In this document: positions 1-9,306 of the stretch, in pieces
How positions within the stretch are numbered: position 1 is the stretch's first letter
Layout of the letters: each line of letters begins with the position of its first letter
Assembly (NCBI RefSeq): GCF_014204865.1
Contig: NZ_JACHMG010000001.1
Span: 1,240,001-1,304,000, forward strand
Direction: 5' to 3'
Source: Amycolatopsis jiangsuensis
Lineage (GTDB): Bacteria; Actinomycetota; Actinomycetes; Mycobacteriales; Pseudonocardiaceae
Length of the DNA: 64,000 bases
The notes under the pieces: generated by a model
Databases searched by the model: none
What the model was told of the DNA's origin: nothing
The model's input: only the letters and a program-made list of their open reading frames with translations
Translations under genes and position numbers: made by a program

Positions 1-562
1 GCCGGCCGTGGAACGGCACCGCGAGCAGCGCCCCGGAGACGGCGAGTGCGGCGAGGTAGCCCAGCACGACCTCGGCCAAGCCGCCCCGGTCGAGCAGCAC
101 TCCCCCGGCCCAGCCACCGGCGAGCCGGGCGACGTTGCCGTTGACGCTCATCAGGCCGTTCGCCGTGGTCACGTCCTCGACGCCGACCAGCTCCGGCACC
201 AGAGCGTTCCGCGCCGGCTCGAACACCGAGGCGAGCCCCGCCTGCACGGCCATCACCAGGTAGATCCCCGCGACCGGCAAGCCCCGCGCCAGCAGCGGCA
301 GAACTGTCACGACCTGTCCCAGGCACACCACGGCCAGCAGCAACCGCCTGTCCCAGCGGTCGGCCGCCACACCGGCGAGCGGGCTGAGCAGCACCGCCGG
401 AAGCAGCCCGAGGACGATGCTCAGCGCTGTGGTGACCGCGGAACCCGTGCTGGTGAACAAGTACACCGGCAACGCGACCTGGAGCATCCACTCCGCGGTC
501 TCACCGAAGAACGCCGCCACCCACAGCCGCGAGAAGGCCGGAATCGCGAGAAGCCGTCTCAC
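1..562 (-). CDS. MFS transporter, N-terminal part (runs off left edge)
   Basis: Translating the minus strand from a GTG at 560-562 gives 187 codons that continue past base 1. The product begins VRRLLAIPAFSRLW and has long hydrophobic stretches plus the loop DRWDRR after the second helix, typical of major facilitator superfamily permeases of the macrolide-efflux/enterobactin-exporter type. The GTG overlaps the stop codon of the ArsR-type gene by four bases (GTGA), so the two are translationally coupled and the regulator very likely controls the transporter. Substrate cannot be told from the N-terminal half. The C-terminal half is not in the window. Confidence 0.85.
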   Translation of the reverse strand, partial: MRRLLAIPAFSRLWVAAFFGETAEWMLQVALPVYLFTSTGSAVTTALSIVLGLLPAVLLSPLAGVAADRWDRRLLLAVVCLGQVVTVLPLLARGLPVAGIYLVMAVQAGLASVFEPARNALVPELVGVEDVTTANGLMSVNGNVARLAGGWAGGVLLDRGGLAEVVLGYLAALAVSGALLAVPFHGR

Positions 563-1146
563 GACGCCGGCTTCCCGTCGTGCCTGATCCGGCGGAACGC
601 ACGCAACCCCAGGTACACCGGGCGCGCGTCGGCGGGGGCGTCCGTCCGGATCGTGCTGACGTACGGACGCACCAGCTCGTCGATCTTCCGCTGCAACTCC
701 GCCAGCTCCGCCGCCGACACGCGCATCGAATACGACGCGAGGCCGCTTGCCGCCTGCCACTCCGGATCGAGTTCTTCGACGGTGTCCAGATAACGCTGGG
801 TCAGTTCCTGTTCCTCGCCCAGCTGCGTGCCCACCACGGCCAGGTGCGCCGCGGTGAGCGCCGGATCGGCGCCCGGTTCGCCGAGTTCGAGTCCGACCTG
901 CAGCGCACGCCACGGACGTTCCCGGCCGTCGCCGGCGTCGGCCCGTTCGACGAGCCCGTGCCCCGCGAGCTGACGCAGGTGCCAGCTGCAGTTGGACGCC
1001 GTGGACCCGACCGCCTCGGCGCATTCGCTCGCGGTGGCCGCACCGGTGGCCATCAAGTACTGCAGCAGCGCCGAGCGCAGCGGATGTGCCAGCGCACGCA
1101 GCAGCTCAGCGTCGTCGACCCGCTTGCGCGGTGGCAGTCCGGCCAT
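559..1146 (-). CDS. ArsR-family winged-helix regulator
   Basis: A 195-residue protein with an N-terminal winged helix-turn-helix at about residues 10-85. It contains the LLRALAHPLRSALLQYL and SNCSWHLRQLAGHGLV stretches usual for ArsR-like HTH_20 proteins. A helical C-terminal half of unknown role follows. There is no cysteine pair of the metal-sensing type, so metal sensing is not supported. ATG start at 1144-1146 with an AAGGGG-type ribosome binding site. It is the first gene of a two-gene unit with the MFS transporter, which suggests a drug- or metabolite-responsive repressor of efflux. Confidence 0.85.
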   Translation of the reverse strand: MAGLPPRKRVDDAELLRALAHPLRSALLQYLMATGAATASECAEAVGSTASNCSWHLRQLAGHGLVERADAGDGRERPWRALQVGLELGEPGADPALTAAHLAVVGTQLGEEQELTQRYLDTVEELDPEWQAASGLASYSMRVSAAELAELQRKIDELVRPYVSTIRTDAPADARPVYLGLRAFRRIRHDGKPAS

Positions 1147-1159
1147 CGTCCACCCCTTT

Positions 1160-1190
1160 TTGAAGTAAATCTTTCGAAATGTTCCTTTCA
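1160..1190. promoter_or_regulatory. Divergent promoter/operator region with TTTCGAAA palindrome
   Basis: Between the ArsR-type gene (minus) and the MarR gene (plus) is an AT-richer patch centred on the 8-bp palindrome TTTCGAAA at 1172-1179, in otherwise GC-rich DNA. A palindrome directly in front of an ArsR-type gene is a reasonable candidate autoregulatory operator. No binding motif for this family member is known to me, so this is inference. Confidence 0.35.
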
Positions 1191-1302
1191 GATTGATGGA
1201 CCGCCTGGTACGACGTCAAGGCACTTCGCTAACCTCACGGGCAGTCACTGCTTCAGGCAGCGACTGCGCTCATCAGCCACTCTCCTGTCGAGGAATCCGC
1301 CC

Positions 1303-1782
1303 GTGCCGCACCAGCGAGAACTCGCCACCACCGCCGCGCTGACGCTGCCGCGGTTCGTCAGTTCCGTGGTGCGGTTTCATGCCGGGGTGGCCGACCGGCT
1401 CGGCGTGACCGCCACCGAACTGCACTGCCTGCAGCTGGTGCACAGCGGCGTCACCGACTCCCCCACCGAGCTCGCCCGGCAGCTCGGGCTGACCACCGGC
1501 GCGTTCACCCGCATGCTCGACCGGATGGAGCGGGCCCGGCTCGTGGAGCGCGTTCCCGATCCGGCCGACCGGCGCAGGTTGCGGGTCCGCGCGCGGCCCG
1601 AGCGGATGGCCGAGCTGACCGACCTGTACGCCCCGCTGGCCCACCGGCTCGGCGAGAAGCTGGCGAAGTTCGACCGGCGGCAACTGGCCGCGCTCGTCTC
1701 GTTCCTCACCGACGGCGAAGCGGCGGCCGACCGCGCCGCGGCCGGACTGCGCGACGGCGAGGCCGGCGAAATAACCGGTTGA
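1303..1782 (+). CDS. MarR-family transcriptional regulator
   Basis: The GTG at 1303, preceded by a GAGGAAT ribosome binding site, opens a 159-residue protein. It has a MarR winged helix: recognition region SPTELARQLGLTTGAFTRMLDRMERARLVERVPDPADRRRLRV at roughly residues 50-90, with the DRR wing motif. Length matches the family. The next gene is an ABC-F ATPase 150 bases downstream with its own likely promoter. The MarR protein may respond to an antibiotic or aromatic compound, but the ligand is not inferable. An earlier in-frame start is unlikely because it would run through the ArsR promoter. Confidence 0.85.
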   Translation: MPHQRELATTAALTLPRFVSSVVRFHAGVADRLGVTATELHCLQLVHSGVTDSPTELARQLGLTTGAFTRMLDRMERARLVERVPDPADRRRLRVRARPERMAELTDLYAPLAHRLGEKLAKFDRRQLAALVSFLTDGEAAADRAAAGLRDGEAGEITG

Positions 1783-1809
1783 CCGATCGCGGGGTGCCCC
1801 GGCTACCGT
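1779..1809 (+). promoter_or_regulatory. Candidate promoter of the ABC-F gene
   Basis: TTGACC at 1779-1784 and TACCGT at 1804-1809 are separated by 19 bases and overlap the MarR stop codon. The predicted transcription start falls near 1816, a few bases before a three-codon ORF. The spacing is slightly long for a housekeeping promoter. Confidence 0.5.
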
Positions 1810-1819
1810 GGGCGCCATC

Positions 1820-1932
1820 ATGAACAGCTGAGCCGAGCCCTCCCCGTACCGAGGCCTCGCGCGGTCGAGCCCCGCTCCCGCGCGGCAGTGCCCGTCGGGG
1901 CCAGCATGTCCGTTCAGGCCCGGTGATCACGT
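1820..1932 (+). promoter_or_regulatory. Leader with 3-codon ORF and GC stem before ABC-F gene
   Basis: ATG AAC AGC TGA at 1820-1831 encodes the tripeptide MNS, almost at the predicted transcript 5' end. Downstream the arms 1858-1864 and 1878-1884 can form a 7-bp GC stem. Known: antibiotic-responsive ABC-F genes are often controlled by ribosome-mediated attenuation with a very short leader peptide. Seen here: tiny ORF, stem and a 120-base untranslated leader. Whether the stem acts as a terminator is not shown, as there is no U-tract. Confidence 0.35.
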
Positions 1933-3558
1933 ATGCATACCTTCCTCCAAGCCACCGACCTCGTTTTCGGCTACGGCGCCCGTACCGTGCTCGACGGCGT
2001 CTCGCTCACCGCACCTCCCGGCCGCCGGATCGGTTTGGTCGGCGAAAACGGCGCCGGCAAGTCCACGCTGCTGCGTCTGCTGGCCGGGCTCGAAGTGCCC
2101 CGCTCCGGGGAGATCGTGCGCGGCGACGACGTCGGATTCCTGTTCCAGGAACTGCCGTTCGCCGGGACCGCCACGGTGGCCGACGTCCTCGACGACGCGC
2201 TGACCGAGATCCGCACCGCCGCGGCCCGGCTCGACGTGCTGGCCGGCGTGCTCGCCACCGATCCCGGCGAGCCCGCGGCGCTGAGTGAATACGGCCGGGT
2301 CCTCGAATGGGCGCAGGCACACGACCTGTGGGACGCGGACCGGCGCGCGGACCTCGTGCTCACCGGTCTCGGGCTCGGGGGCGTCCGCCGCGACCGCACG
2401 CTGGAGACGCTGTCCGGCGGCCAGCGTTCCCGGCTCGGGCTCGCCGCACTGCTGGTCCGCCGTCCGGGGACGCTGCTGCTCGACGAACCGACCAACCATC
2501 TGGACGACCCGGCGATGGAGTTCCTCGAACGGCACCTCGGCGACCTGGCCGGGGTCGTCGTGCTCGCCTCACACGACCGGGTCTTCCTCGACGCCGTCTG
2601 CACGGACATCGTCGACCTGGAGCCGGTCCCCGCCGACCGCCGCGTCGGTGGCGCCACCCGCTACGGCGGCGGCTACACCGGCTACCTCGGGCAGAAACGC
2701 GCCGAGCGGGCCCGATGGGAGCAGCGCTACACCGAGGAGCAGGACGAGCTGAAACAGCTGAAGGAGTCGGTCGACGTCACCGCACGGCGGGTCGCGCACA
2801 ACCGCCCGGCCCGGGACCCGGCGAAGACGCTCTACGACCGCAAGGGCGGGCGGGTCCAGAAGCAGGTTTCCCGGCGAGTGCGCAACGCCCAGGCGCGGCT
2901 GGACGCGCTGGAGCGCGAGCAGGTCCGCAAGCCACCCACTCCGCTGCGGTTCCGGGCCACGCTGACCGCGAGCACGTCCGGCGAAGGGCCGGCGGTCTCA
3001 CTTCGCGGCGTGCGGGTGCCGGGCCGGGTCGCGCTCGACCGGCTCGACGTGGACCGTGCCGCCCGGCTCCTGGTGACCGGCGGCAACGGCGCGGGCAAGT
3101 CCACCCTGCTGTCCGTGCTCGCCGGACGGCTCGACCCGGCCGCCGGGACCGTCCACTTCGGACCCGGTGTCCGGGTGGGGCTGCTGGAACAGGATGTCAC
3201 GTTCGCACGGCCCCGCCGCAGCGCGCACGAGGTGTACCGCGAGGCGGCCGGCGACGCGGCACCCCCGCTGTCCGCACTCGGCCTGCTTCCGCCTCGCGAG
3301 CAGGGCCGGCCGGTAGGTGAGCTGTCCGCAGGGCAGCGCCGGCGGCTCGCGCTGGCCGTACTCCTCGCCGAACCGCCGGACGTGCTGTTGCTGGACGAGC
3401 CGACCAACCACCTTTCCCTGACGCTGGCCGACGAACTCTCCGAAGCCTTGGACAGCGCGCCGGGCGCGGTCGTCGTGGCGTCTCATGATCGGTGGCTGCG
3501 CCAGCGCTGGGTTGGTGACCAGCTGGAACTGACAGTGGGCCACAACCTGGCCGTATAG
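1933..3558 (+). CDS. ABC-F subfamily ATPase (ribosome-protection type)
   Basis: A 541-residue soluble protein with two ABC domains and no membrane segments. Domain 1 has Walker A GENGAGKST near residue 37, signature LSGGQ and Walker B LLLDEPTNHLD. Domain 2 has GGNGAGKST, LSAGQ and LLLDEPTNHLS. The domains are joined by a charged linker (about residues 255-330) of the length that inserts into the ribosome in antibiotic-resistance ABC-F proteins. Known family role: displacement of macrolides, lincosamides, streptogramins or pleuromutilins from the 50S subunit. The drug class here is undetermined. A housekeeping translation-factor role is the alternative, but the leader sequence favours resistance. 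Followed by a strong terminator. Confidence 0.9.
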   Translation: MHTFLQATDLVFGYGARTVLDGVSLTAPPGRRIGLVGENGAGKSTLLRLLAGLEVPRSGEIVRGDDVGFLFQELPFAGTATVADVLDDALTEIRTAAARLDVLAGVLATDPGEPAALSEYGRVLEWAQAHDLWDADRRADLVLTGLGLGGVRRDRTLETLSGGQRSRLGLAALLVRRPGTLLLDEPTNHLDDPAMEFLERHLGDLAGVVVLASHDRVFLDAVCTDIVDLEPVPADRRVGGATRYGGGYTGYLGQKRAERARWEQRYTEEQDELKQLKESVDVTARRVAHNRPARDPAKTLYDRKGGRVQKQVSRRVRNAQARLDALEREQVRKPPTPLRFRATLTASTSGEGPAVSLRGVRVPGRVALDRLDVDRAARLLVTGGNGAGKSTLLSVLAGRLDPAAGTVHFGPGVRVGLLEQDVTFARPRRSAHEVYREAAGDAAPPLSALGLLPPREQGRPVGELSAGQRRRLALAVLLAEPPDVLLLDEPTNHLSLTLADELSEALDSAPGAVVVASHDRWLRQRWVGDQLELTVGHNLAV

Positions 3559-3575
3559 GCTGTTATACGGCCAGG
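3546..3575. terminator. Perfect bidirectional terminator between ABC-F and mshC
   Basis: Arms 3546-3557 (CCTGGCCGTATA) and 3564-3575 are perfectly complementary over 12 bp with a 6-base loop. The ABC-F stop codon TAG lies in the left arm and loop. The convergent mshC stop is 12 bases downstream, so the hairpin can end both transcripts. Confidence 0.85.
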
Positions 3576-3586
3576 CTGGCCTGCCG

Positions 3587-4825
3587 TCAGAGCGTGATGC
3601 CGAGGAGCGCGTCCACCGCGTCGCGGATGAGAGCCGGCGCCGCGGCGTCGGTCCCGTCGCGGCGCAGTGCGGCGGTCGCCCAGGCGTCGACGGCCGCGAG
3701 CGCCTTGGGTGTGTCCAGGTCGTCGGAAAGGTGGTCGCGCAGCCGGGTCACGGTGTCGGCTGCGTCCGGCCCCGCGGGCAGTGCGGCCGCCTCACGCCAG
3801 CGCGCCAGCCGCTCCTGCGCCTCGGCGAGCACCGTGTCACTCCACGGCCGGTCCTCGCGGTAGTGCCCGGCGAAAAGGCCCAGCCGGATGGCGGCGGTGT
3901 CGACGCCGTCGGCGCGCAGGCGCGAGACGAAGACCAGGTTCCCGCGCGACTTCGACATCTTCTCCCCGTCGAGCCCGATCATTCCGGCATGTGTGTAGTG
4001 CCGGGCGAACGGGTGGTCTCCCGCGGCCGCCTCCGCGTGCGCCGCGCTGAACTCGTGGTGCGGGAACCGCAGGTCCGAACCGCCGCCCTGCAGATCGAAC
4101 CCGAAGCCCAGCCGGTTGACCGAAATCGCACTGCACTCGATGTGCCAGCCTGGACGTCCGGCGCCGAGCTCGGACTCCCACGAGGGCTCGCCCTCGCGCG
4201 CGGCACGCCACAGCAGCGCGTCGAGCGGGTGGCGCTTGCCCGGGCGGTCGGGATCGCCGCCGCGCTCGGCGAAGAACTTCGCCATCGTCGCCTCGTCGTA
4301 GTTCGACTCGTAGCCGAACCGGCCGGTCGCCGCGTGGTCGAAGTAGATGTCCGGATGCTCGGCATCGTCCACGCGATAGGCGCTGCCGTTGGCCAGCAGC
4401 TTCGCGACGACCTCGACGATCTCCGGGATCGCCGCCACCACGCTCACGAACTGGCGCGGCGGCAGCACGCGCAGCGCCTCCATATCCTCGCGGAACAGCG
4501 CGGTCTCCCGCATGCCCAGCACGACCCAGTCGTCGGAGTCGCGCTCGGCACGCTCCAGCAGCGGATCGTCGATGTCGGTCACGTTCTGCACGTAGTGCAC
4601 CTCGTGCCCGTTGTCCCGCCACACCCGGTTGACCAGGTCGAAGGCGAGGTAGGTGGCCGCGTGCCCGAGGTGCGTCGCGTCGTAGGGGGTGATGCCGCAG
4701 ACGTACATCCGGGCGATCGGGCCCGGCGCTGTCGGGCGCACCTGCCCGGTCGCGGAGTCGTGGAGCCGAAGAGGGCGGGGCGTGCCGGGCAGCCGCGGCA
4801 CGGCCACCGATGACCAAGTCTGCAT
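3587..4825 (-). CDS. mshC: Cysteine:1D-myo-inosityl 2-amino-2-deoxy-alpha-D-glucopyranoside ligase (mycothiol synthesis)
   Basis: A 412-residue class I aminoacyl-tRNA-synthetase-like enzyme that joins cysteine to GlcN-Ins in mycothiol synthesis. The N-terminal metal-binding Cys43 lies in [16 protein letters not shown], with the HIGH-type motif HLGH at 52-55. WHIECS carries another zinc ligand, and KMSKS lies near residue 290. Starting at MQTWSS (ATG 4823-4825) matches the family. Upstream in-frame sequence would run through a terminator. It differs from cysteinyl-tRNA synthetase by its shorter C-terminus and the MQTWS N-terminus. A leaderless promoter sits in front. Confidence 0.95.
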   Translation of the reverse strand: MQTWSSVAVPRLPGTPRPLRLHDSATGQVRPTAPGPIARMYVCGITPYDATHLGHAATYLAFDLVNRVWRDNGHEVHYVQNVTDIDDPLLERAERDSDDWVVLGMRETALFREDMEALRVLPPRQFVSVVAAIPEIVEVVAKLLANGSAYRVDDAEHPDIYFDHAATGRFGYESNYDEATMAKFFAERGGDPDRPGKRHPLDALLWRAAREGEPSWESELGAGRPGWHIECSAISVNRLGFGFDLQGGGSDLRFPHHEFSAAHAEAAAGDHPFARHYTHAGMIGLDGEKMSKSRGNLVFVSRLRADGVDTAAIRLGLFAGHYREDRPWSDTVLAEAQERLARWREAAALPAGPDAADTVTRLRDHLSDDLDTPKALAAVDAWATAALRRDGTDAAAPALIRDAVDALLGITL

Positions 4826-4832
4826 ACCCCCG

Positions 4833-4838
4833 ACTGTA
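4833..4838 (-). promoter_or_regulatory. -10 box for leaderless mshC transcript
   Basis: On the minus strand TACAGT is followed by seven bases and then the mshC ATG. This places the transcription start on or next to the start codon. No clear -35 box is visible. Confidence 0.5.
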
Positions 4839-4909
4839 TGCGTGACGTCCGTTCGCTTTCCCACCCGGTGAGAGGTATGCCGCCGTTCGAGCGGCCCGGG
4901 AACAGCCGT

Positions 4910-4948
4910 AAGGCCGCCCTCGGGGAACTGGTCCTCGAGGGCGGCCTT
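4910..4948. terminator. Terminator after VWA gene
   Basis: Arms 4910-4922 and 4936-4948 (AAGGCCGCCCTCG and its complement) pair perfectly over 13 bp with a 13-base loop. It lies 19 bases downstream of the VWA stop codon and separates that unit from mshC. Confidence 0.75.
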
Positions 4949-4967
4949 CACGGCCCGGGTGCCGCGC

Positions 4968-6926
4968 TCAGCGCCTCCGGGTGCGCAGGTAGTCGCCGAC
5001 CACGGCGGCGCCGAGGCCGTCCAGGTCCGGCGCCACCACACGGCCGCCGGCGCGACGCGCGATCAGGTCCACGAACGCCTCCAAGCGGGGATCGTCGCCG
5101 AGGCGGAACACCGTGACCGCCGCGCCCAGCTTCGCCACGCGGTCCACTTCGGACAGTGTCTTGTGGAGGGTCCGCGGCTCGGGCGGATACGAGAACTCCG
5201 CCTCACCGTCGGGTTCCAGGTGCGCGGTGGGCTCGCCGTCGGTGACCAACAGCACGACCGGTTGGGCGTCCGGATGGCGGCGCAGGTGCCGGCCGGCCAG
5301 CAACAGGGCGTGGTGGGCGTTCGTGCCCTGTTCCCAGGTGCCCTCCAGACCCACCAGCTCCGGCAGCTCCACCGGCATCGCATAGCGGCCGAAGGTGATC
5401 AGCTGCAGCGCATCGTTGCGGAACCGGGTGCTGATCAGCTGGTGCAACGCCAGCGCGGTGCGCTTCATCGGCAGCCAGCGGCCCTCCTGGACCATCGACC
5501 AGGACGTGTCCACCAGCAGCGCCACCGCCGCCCGCGACCGGTGCTCGGTCTCGACCACCTCGACGTCTTCGACATCGAGGCGCACCGCCGGCGAACCGAC
5601 CGCGGCCGAGCGCAGCACCGCGTTGCGCACCGTGCGTGGCACGTCCCAGGGCTGCATGTCCCCGAACCGCCACAGCCGGGTGGCTCCGGTCGGCTCCCCT
5701 GCCGCGCCGGCCGACTCGGTCTCCCGATCACCGGTCTTGCCCCGCAGCGCGTTGACCACGTCCGACAACGCGGTCTCACCGAGCCGGCGCAACGCCTTGG
5801 GCGACAACCGGAGCGTGCCGTCCGCGGCCCGTTCGAACAGCCCCTGCCGGCGCAGCTCACGCTCCAGCTCCGAAAGCCGCCGGGCGTCCACCCCGGCATC
5901 CGGGCCGAGCTGCCGTTCCAGCGCCTCGAGGTCGATGTCCTCCAGCCGGGCCCCGGGATAGGACTGGCCCAGCTGCTCGGCCAGTGCGTCCAGCTCCGCC
6001 AGGTCGGCCATCGCCTGTGCGCCCTCCCCGAGGCCGAGCGGATCCTGGCCGCGGAAGCGCTCGGAGGAGGTCCAGTCCTCCCCCGGCCGCAACGAGCGCA
6101 GCTGCGAATCCAGTGCCGACAGCTGCTGGGCGAGGCGTGGATCGCCGAACGCCTGCTGTGCCAGCTCCGCCAGCTCGGCGCGCTGCTGCTCGGACATCGA
6201 GTTCAGCATCCGCTGCGCGGCCGCCGACCGGGCGGCCAGCACATCGATCAGTTCCTCGACGTCACGCGGATTCTCCGGGAAGAACTCGCCGTGGCGGCGC
6301 ATGAACTCGGCGAACCGCTCGTCGATGTCACTCGCGCCGTCGGCGTGCGCGGACAGCAGCGCGTTGAGGTCACCCAGCATCCGGTTGATCGCCTCGACGT
6401 CCTGCGGCCCGGCGTTTTCCATCGCCTGCTTCATGCCCTGGAACCGGGCATCGAGCATTTCGCGGCCCAGCAGGTCCCGGATCTGCCCGTACTTCTCGCG
6501 CGCCTCGGCCGAACGCCAGTCGTACTCGCCCAGCTCGCGCACGGCGGCAGCGGTACCGGGCGGCAACGCGTCCAGCTGCGCCTCACGGAAACGTGCCTCG
6601 TCGTCCGGATCCGGGAACAGTTCCCGGCGCTCGGCCTCGACCGCCTCCCCCAGCAGCCGCTGCACCTCCTCCAGCGTGCCGTCGAGCCGGTGCCGGCGGC
6701 GGATCTCCGACCGGCGCTGCCACATCCGGCGGGTCAGGTCGTCGAGCCCCGAAGTGCGCTCGGTACCGCGGCGCAGCAACTCCTCCAGCGCCGACCGCGG
6801 CGACGCGCCATCCATCACATCGCGCCCGATCTCGTCGAGCGCGTCCCGCAGATCCGCCGGCGGCGCCAGCGGATCCGGCCCGTCGTGCCACGGACCGTAG
6901 GAATACCCCTCGGGCAGGAGCGGCAT
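4968..6926 (-). CDS. VWA-domain protein, partner of adjacent AAA ATPase
   Basis: A 652-residue protein. The first 400 residues are charged and mostly helical, rich in Glu, Arg and Leu. The C-terminal 220 residues form a von Willebrand A domain with a full MIDAS: DTSWSM near residue 480, a Thr in EQGTNAHH and the Asp of VTDGEP. No signal peptide or membrane segment. Its ATG overlaps the stop of the upstream AAA gene by one base (TAATG). Known: MoxR-type ATPases pair with VWA proteins as chaperone-like complexes, and this pair resembles mycobacterial Rv0958/Rv0959. Substrate unknown. Confidence 0.85.
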   Translation of the reverse strand: MPLLPEGYSYGPWHDGPDPLAPPADLRDALDEIGRDVMDGASPRSALEELLRRGTERTSGLDDLTRRMWQRRSEIRRRHRLDGTLEEVQRLLGEAVEAERRELFPDPDDEARFREAQLDALPPGTAAAVRELGEYDWRSAEAREKYGQIRDLLGREMLDARFQGMKQAMENAGPQDVEAINRMLGDLNALLSAHADGASDIDERFAEFMRRHGEFFPENPRDVEELIDVLAARSAAAQRMLNSMSEQQRAELAELAQQAFGDPRLAQQLSALDSQLRSLRPGEDWTSSERFRGQDPLGLGEGAQAMADLAELDALAEQLGQSYPGARLEDIDLEALERQLGPDAGVDARRLSELERELRRQGLFERAADGTLRLSPKALRRLGETALSDVVNALRGKTGDRETESAGAAGEPTGATRLWRFGDMQPWDVPRTVRNAVLRSAAVGSPAVRLDVEDVEVVETEHRSRAAVALLVDTSWSMVQEGRWLPMKRTALALHQLISTRFRNDALQLITFGRYAMPVELPELVGLEGTWEQGTNAHHALLLAGRHLRRHPDAQPVVLLVTDGEPTAHLEPDGEAEFSYPPEPRTLHKTLSEVDRVAKLGAAVTVFRLGDDPRLEAFVDLIARRAGGRVVAPDLDGLGAAVVGDYLRTRRR

Positions 6927-8323
6927 TATTCGCCGTACACCGTGGTCGTGTCGTCGGAGTCCTTCGCCAGCCGGCGGGCGAGGAACAGCGACTCCAGCGC
7001 CAGCTCGATCGCCGCGGCGATCCGGCCCGCGGGCTCGTCGGAGGACACCCCGGCACGCTGGGCGACCTCGTGCAGCACCGGCAGCTCGGGCAACGCGGCC
7101 AGCACGTCCCGGCCCGGCACGCGCTCGCCGGTGGCCACCAGGTGCCCGTCGGCCACCGCTTCCGACAGCGGGCGCAGATCGAGGCCCGCGAACCGCTCCC
7201 GAGCGGTTTCCGCGACCGCCCGGCGCAGCAGGTGCACCAGGTGCTCGACCTCGCGGCCCTCCTCCCCCGGCTCGAACTCGATCTTGCCGCGCAGCACCGC
7301 GGGCACCGCATCGAGGTCCACCGGCCGGGCGACGGCCGGCTCCTCACCGGTCAGCGCGGAACGCCGCAACGCCGCCGCGGCCACGGTTTCCGCCGCCGCC
7401 ACGGCGAACCGCGCGGACACGCCGGAACGCTGGTCGATCACCGTCGACTCACGCAGATTGCGGACGAACCGGGCCAACACCTCCAGCAGCGGCTCTCCGA
7501 CCTCCGCGACGAGCTCCGCCTCCTGCCGCACGACGGCCATCTCGGCCGCCACATCGAGCGGGTAGTGCGTGCGGATCTCCGCGCCGAAGCGGTCCTTCAG
7601 CGGCGTGATGATCCGGCCACGGTTGGTGTAGTCCTCGGGGTTCGCGGTGGCCACCAGCAGCACGTCCAGCGGCAGCCGCAGCGTGTAGCCGCGAACCTGG
7701 ATGTCGCGCTCCTCCATCACGTTCAGCAGCGCGACCTGGATCCGCTCGGCCAGGTCGGGCAGCTCGTTGATCGCGACGATGCCGCGGTGCGCCCGGGGCA
7801 CGAGCCCGAAGTGGATGGTCTCCGGATCGCCCAGGCTGCGGCCTTCGGCCACCTTCACCGGGTCGACGTCACCGATCAGGTCACCGACGCTGGTGTCCGG
7901 GGTGGCCAGCTTTTCGGTGTAGCGCTCGCTGCGGTGCCGCCACGCGACCGGCAGCTCGTCGCCCAGCTCGGCGGCGCGGCGGATCGAGGCCGGCGTGATC
8001 GGGTCGAGCGGGTGCTCCCCCAGCTCGGAACCCTCGATCACCGGCGTCCACTCGTCCAGCAGCCCGGCCAGGGTGCGCAACAGGCGGGTCTTGCCCTGGC
8101 CGCGCTCGCCGAGCAGGACGACGTCGTGCCCGGCCAGCAGCGCGCGTTCGAGCTGCGGCAGCACGGTGCGGGAGAACCCGACGATGCCGGGCCAGGCGTC
8201 GCGACCGTCTCGCAGGGCGGCGAGCAGGTTTTCGTGGATCTCACGGGCGATCGGGCGCGGGGTGTACCCGGCGGCGCGGAGCTCGCCCGCGGTACGGGGA
8301 AGTGCCTCGGGAACTGCGTTCAC
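6926..8323 (-). CDS. AAA ATPase, magnesium-chelatase ChlI/MoxR-like
   Basis: A 465-residue protein. Walker A is GERGQGKTRLL at about residues 68-78, Walker B is in GIVAINELPDL, and a sensor region is in VLLVATANPEDYTNRGRIITPLKDRFG. This combination places it with ChlI/MoxR-like AAA+ proteins. The start is the GTG at 8321-8323 behind a GAAGGG ribosome binding site; upstream in-frame codons lack a site. It is co-transcribed with the VWA gene. A cobalt or magnesium chelatase role is less likely because no large chelatase subunit gene is nearby. Confidence 0.85.
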   Translation of the reverse strand: MNAVPEALPRTAGELRAAGYTPRPIAREIHENLLAALRDGRDAWPGIVGFSRTVLPQLERALLAGHDVVLLGERGQGKTRLLRTLAGLLDEWTPVIEGSELGEHPLDPITPASIRRAAELGDELPVAWRHRSERYTEKLATPDTSVGDLIGDVDPVKVAEGRSLGDPETIHFGLVPRAHRGIVAINELPDLAERIQVALLNVMEERDIQVRGYTLRLPLDVLLVATANPEDYTNRGRIITPLKDRFGAEIRTHYPLDVAAEMAVVRQEAELVAEVGEPLLEVLARFVRNLRESTVIDQRSGVSARFAVAAAETVAAAALRRSALTGEEPAVARPVDLDAVPAVLRGKIEFEPGEEGREVEHLVHLLRRAVAETARERFAGLDLRPLSEAVADGHLVATGERVPGRDVLAALPELPVLHEVAQRAGVSSDEPAGRIAAAIELALESLFLARRLAKDSDDTTTVYGE

Positions 8324-8452
8324 CCCTTCGACGCTACTGACCGTTCCGGCATCCGTCGACGTGGAGCAGCTCCAGCGTGGGCGTCCGCCGCGAATGCACG
8401 GGTCTCGTTCCCTTTTCACCGCCCTCTGCCGAGCGGCTTCGCGGTGCGGGCC

Positions 8453-8458
8453 TAAAAT
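8453..8458 (+). promoter_or_regulatory. -10 box for a leaderless transcript
   Basis: TAAAAT, an AT-rich hexamer in very GC-rich DNA, ends eight bases before the GTG of the following gene. Transcription would start at or next to the start codon. Confidence 0.55.
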
Positions 8459-8466
8459 AGGGCGTC

Positions 8467-9264
8467 GTGTGCCGACCCAGTGCGACTCTCGCCGTCTGGT
8501 CCTCCGCGTGGCTGAACGGGACCGCGGCTTCCGACGACGTCCTCGACGCCTTGCAGGCCTGGGCCGAGGCCCACGACGTGGTGGCCGCGGACCCGGCCGC
8601 CGCCGACGCGTTCGACCTTCCGCTCGCCTTCCACCGCGCGGCGACGCCCGTGCAGCTGCTGCTCGCGTTGCGCACCCAGGGCGCGGCCAGCGCCCAGCTC
8701 GTGCTTCCGGTGCCCGGTGACGTCCGCGGCCTCGGCGGCGGTGGCCCGTTCACCGAAGCGGCGCTGCGCTGCGGCGAAGCAGTGGTCCTGACCGCGCTCG
8801 GGTTCGGCTTGGTGCCCGAACCGATCGCGGAGGGCCTGATGCGCTGGACGGTCTACTCGCTCGGCACCACGGTCCCGTTGGAGTACCAGCCGCTGCCGGA
8901 CGCCGAGCACGGCCTCACCGACGCCATCCGCGCGAGCGCCGGTGCGCTGCAAGCACTGGACGTGGCCCGCGACCGCCCGGGAGTGCGGGCGGAGCTGTCC
9001 GCTCACCTGCGCGCCCGCCCCCAGGTCGAGTGGCCTGCCGGAATGCCCAGCCGGTCCCTGCGCGTCCTGCAGCGTGCGGAGGAGATCTCGGCGATCCTCG
9101 CGATCGCGCACAGCGACGACCCGGGCGGCGCCGTGTCCGCCTCGGCCGCGACCCGGCGCGCGGAGGCCCTGCGCCCGCTTTCCGACGCAGTGCGGACCGC
9201 CCGCACCGCCTCGGTGAACGAGGCCGTCCGGATCTTCTCCGACCAGGGCGACCTGCACCCCTGA
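8467..9264 (+). CDS. Conserved actinobacterial hypothetical protein
   Basis: A 265-residue protein starting at GTG 8467. It is alanine- and leucine-rich with no signal peptide, membrane segment or recognisable catalytic motif. A glycine-rich stretch occurs near residues 88-95 and a helical C-terminus with many Arg and Ala. Codon use is like its neighbours, so it is a resident gene. It is divergent from the AAA/VWA unit and convergent with ferrochelatase. I do not recognise a function. Confidence 0.7.
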   Translation: MCRPSATLAVWSSAWLNGTAASDDVLDALQAWAEAHDVVAADPAAADAFDLPLAFHRAATPVQLLLALRTQGAASAQLVLPVPGDVRGLGGGGPFTEAALRCGEAVVLTALGFGLVPEPIAEGLMRWTVYSLGTTVPLEYQPLPDAEHGLTDAIRASAGALQALDVARDRPGVRAELSAHLRARPQVEWPAGMPSRSLRVLQRAEEISAILAIAHSDDPGGAVSASAATRRAEALRPLSDAVRTARTASVNEAVRIFSDQGDLHP

Positions 9265-9306
9265 CCGGGCGGCTCCTGCCGTTCGCAGCGTCAGTGCACT
9301 ACGGCG

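Noticed and set aside
4959..7565. 868-codon open frame opposite the VWA and AAA genes
   Set aside because: Biased composition (His, Arg, Gln) and antisense to proteins with MIDAS and Walker motifs.
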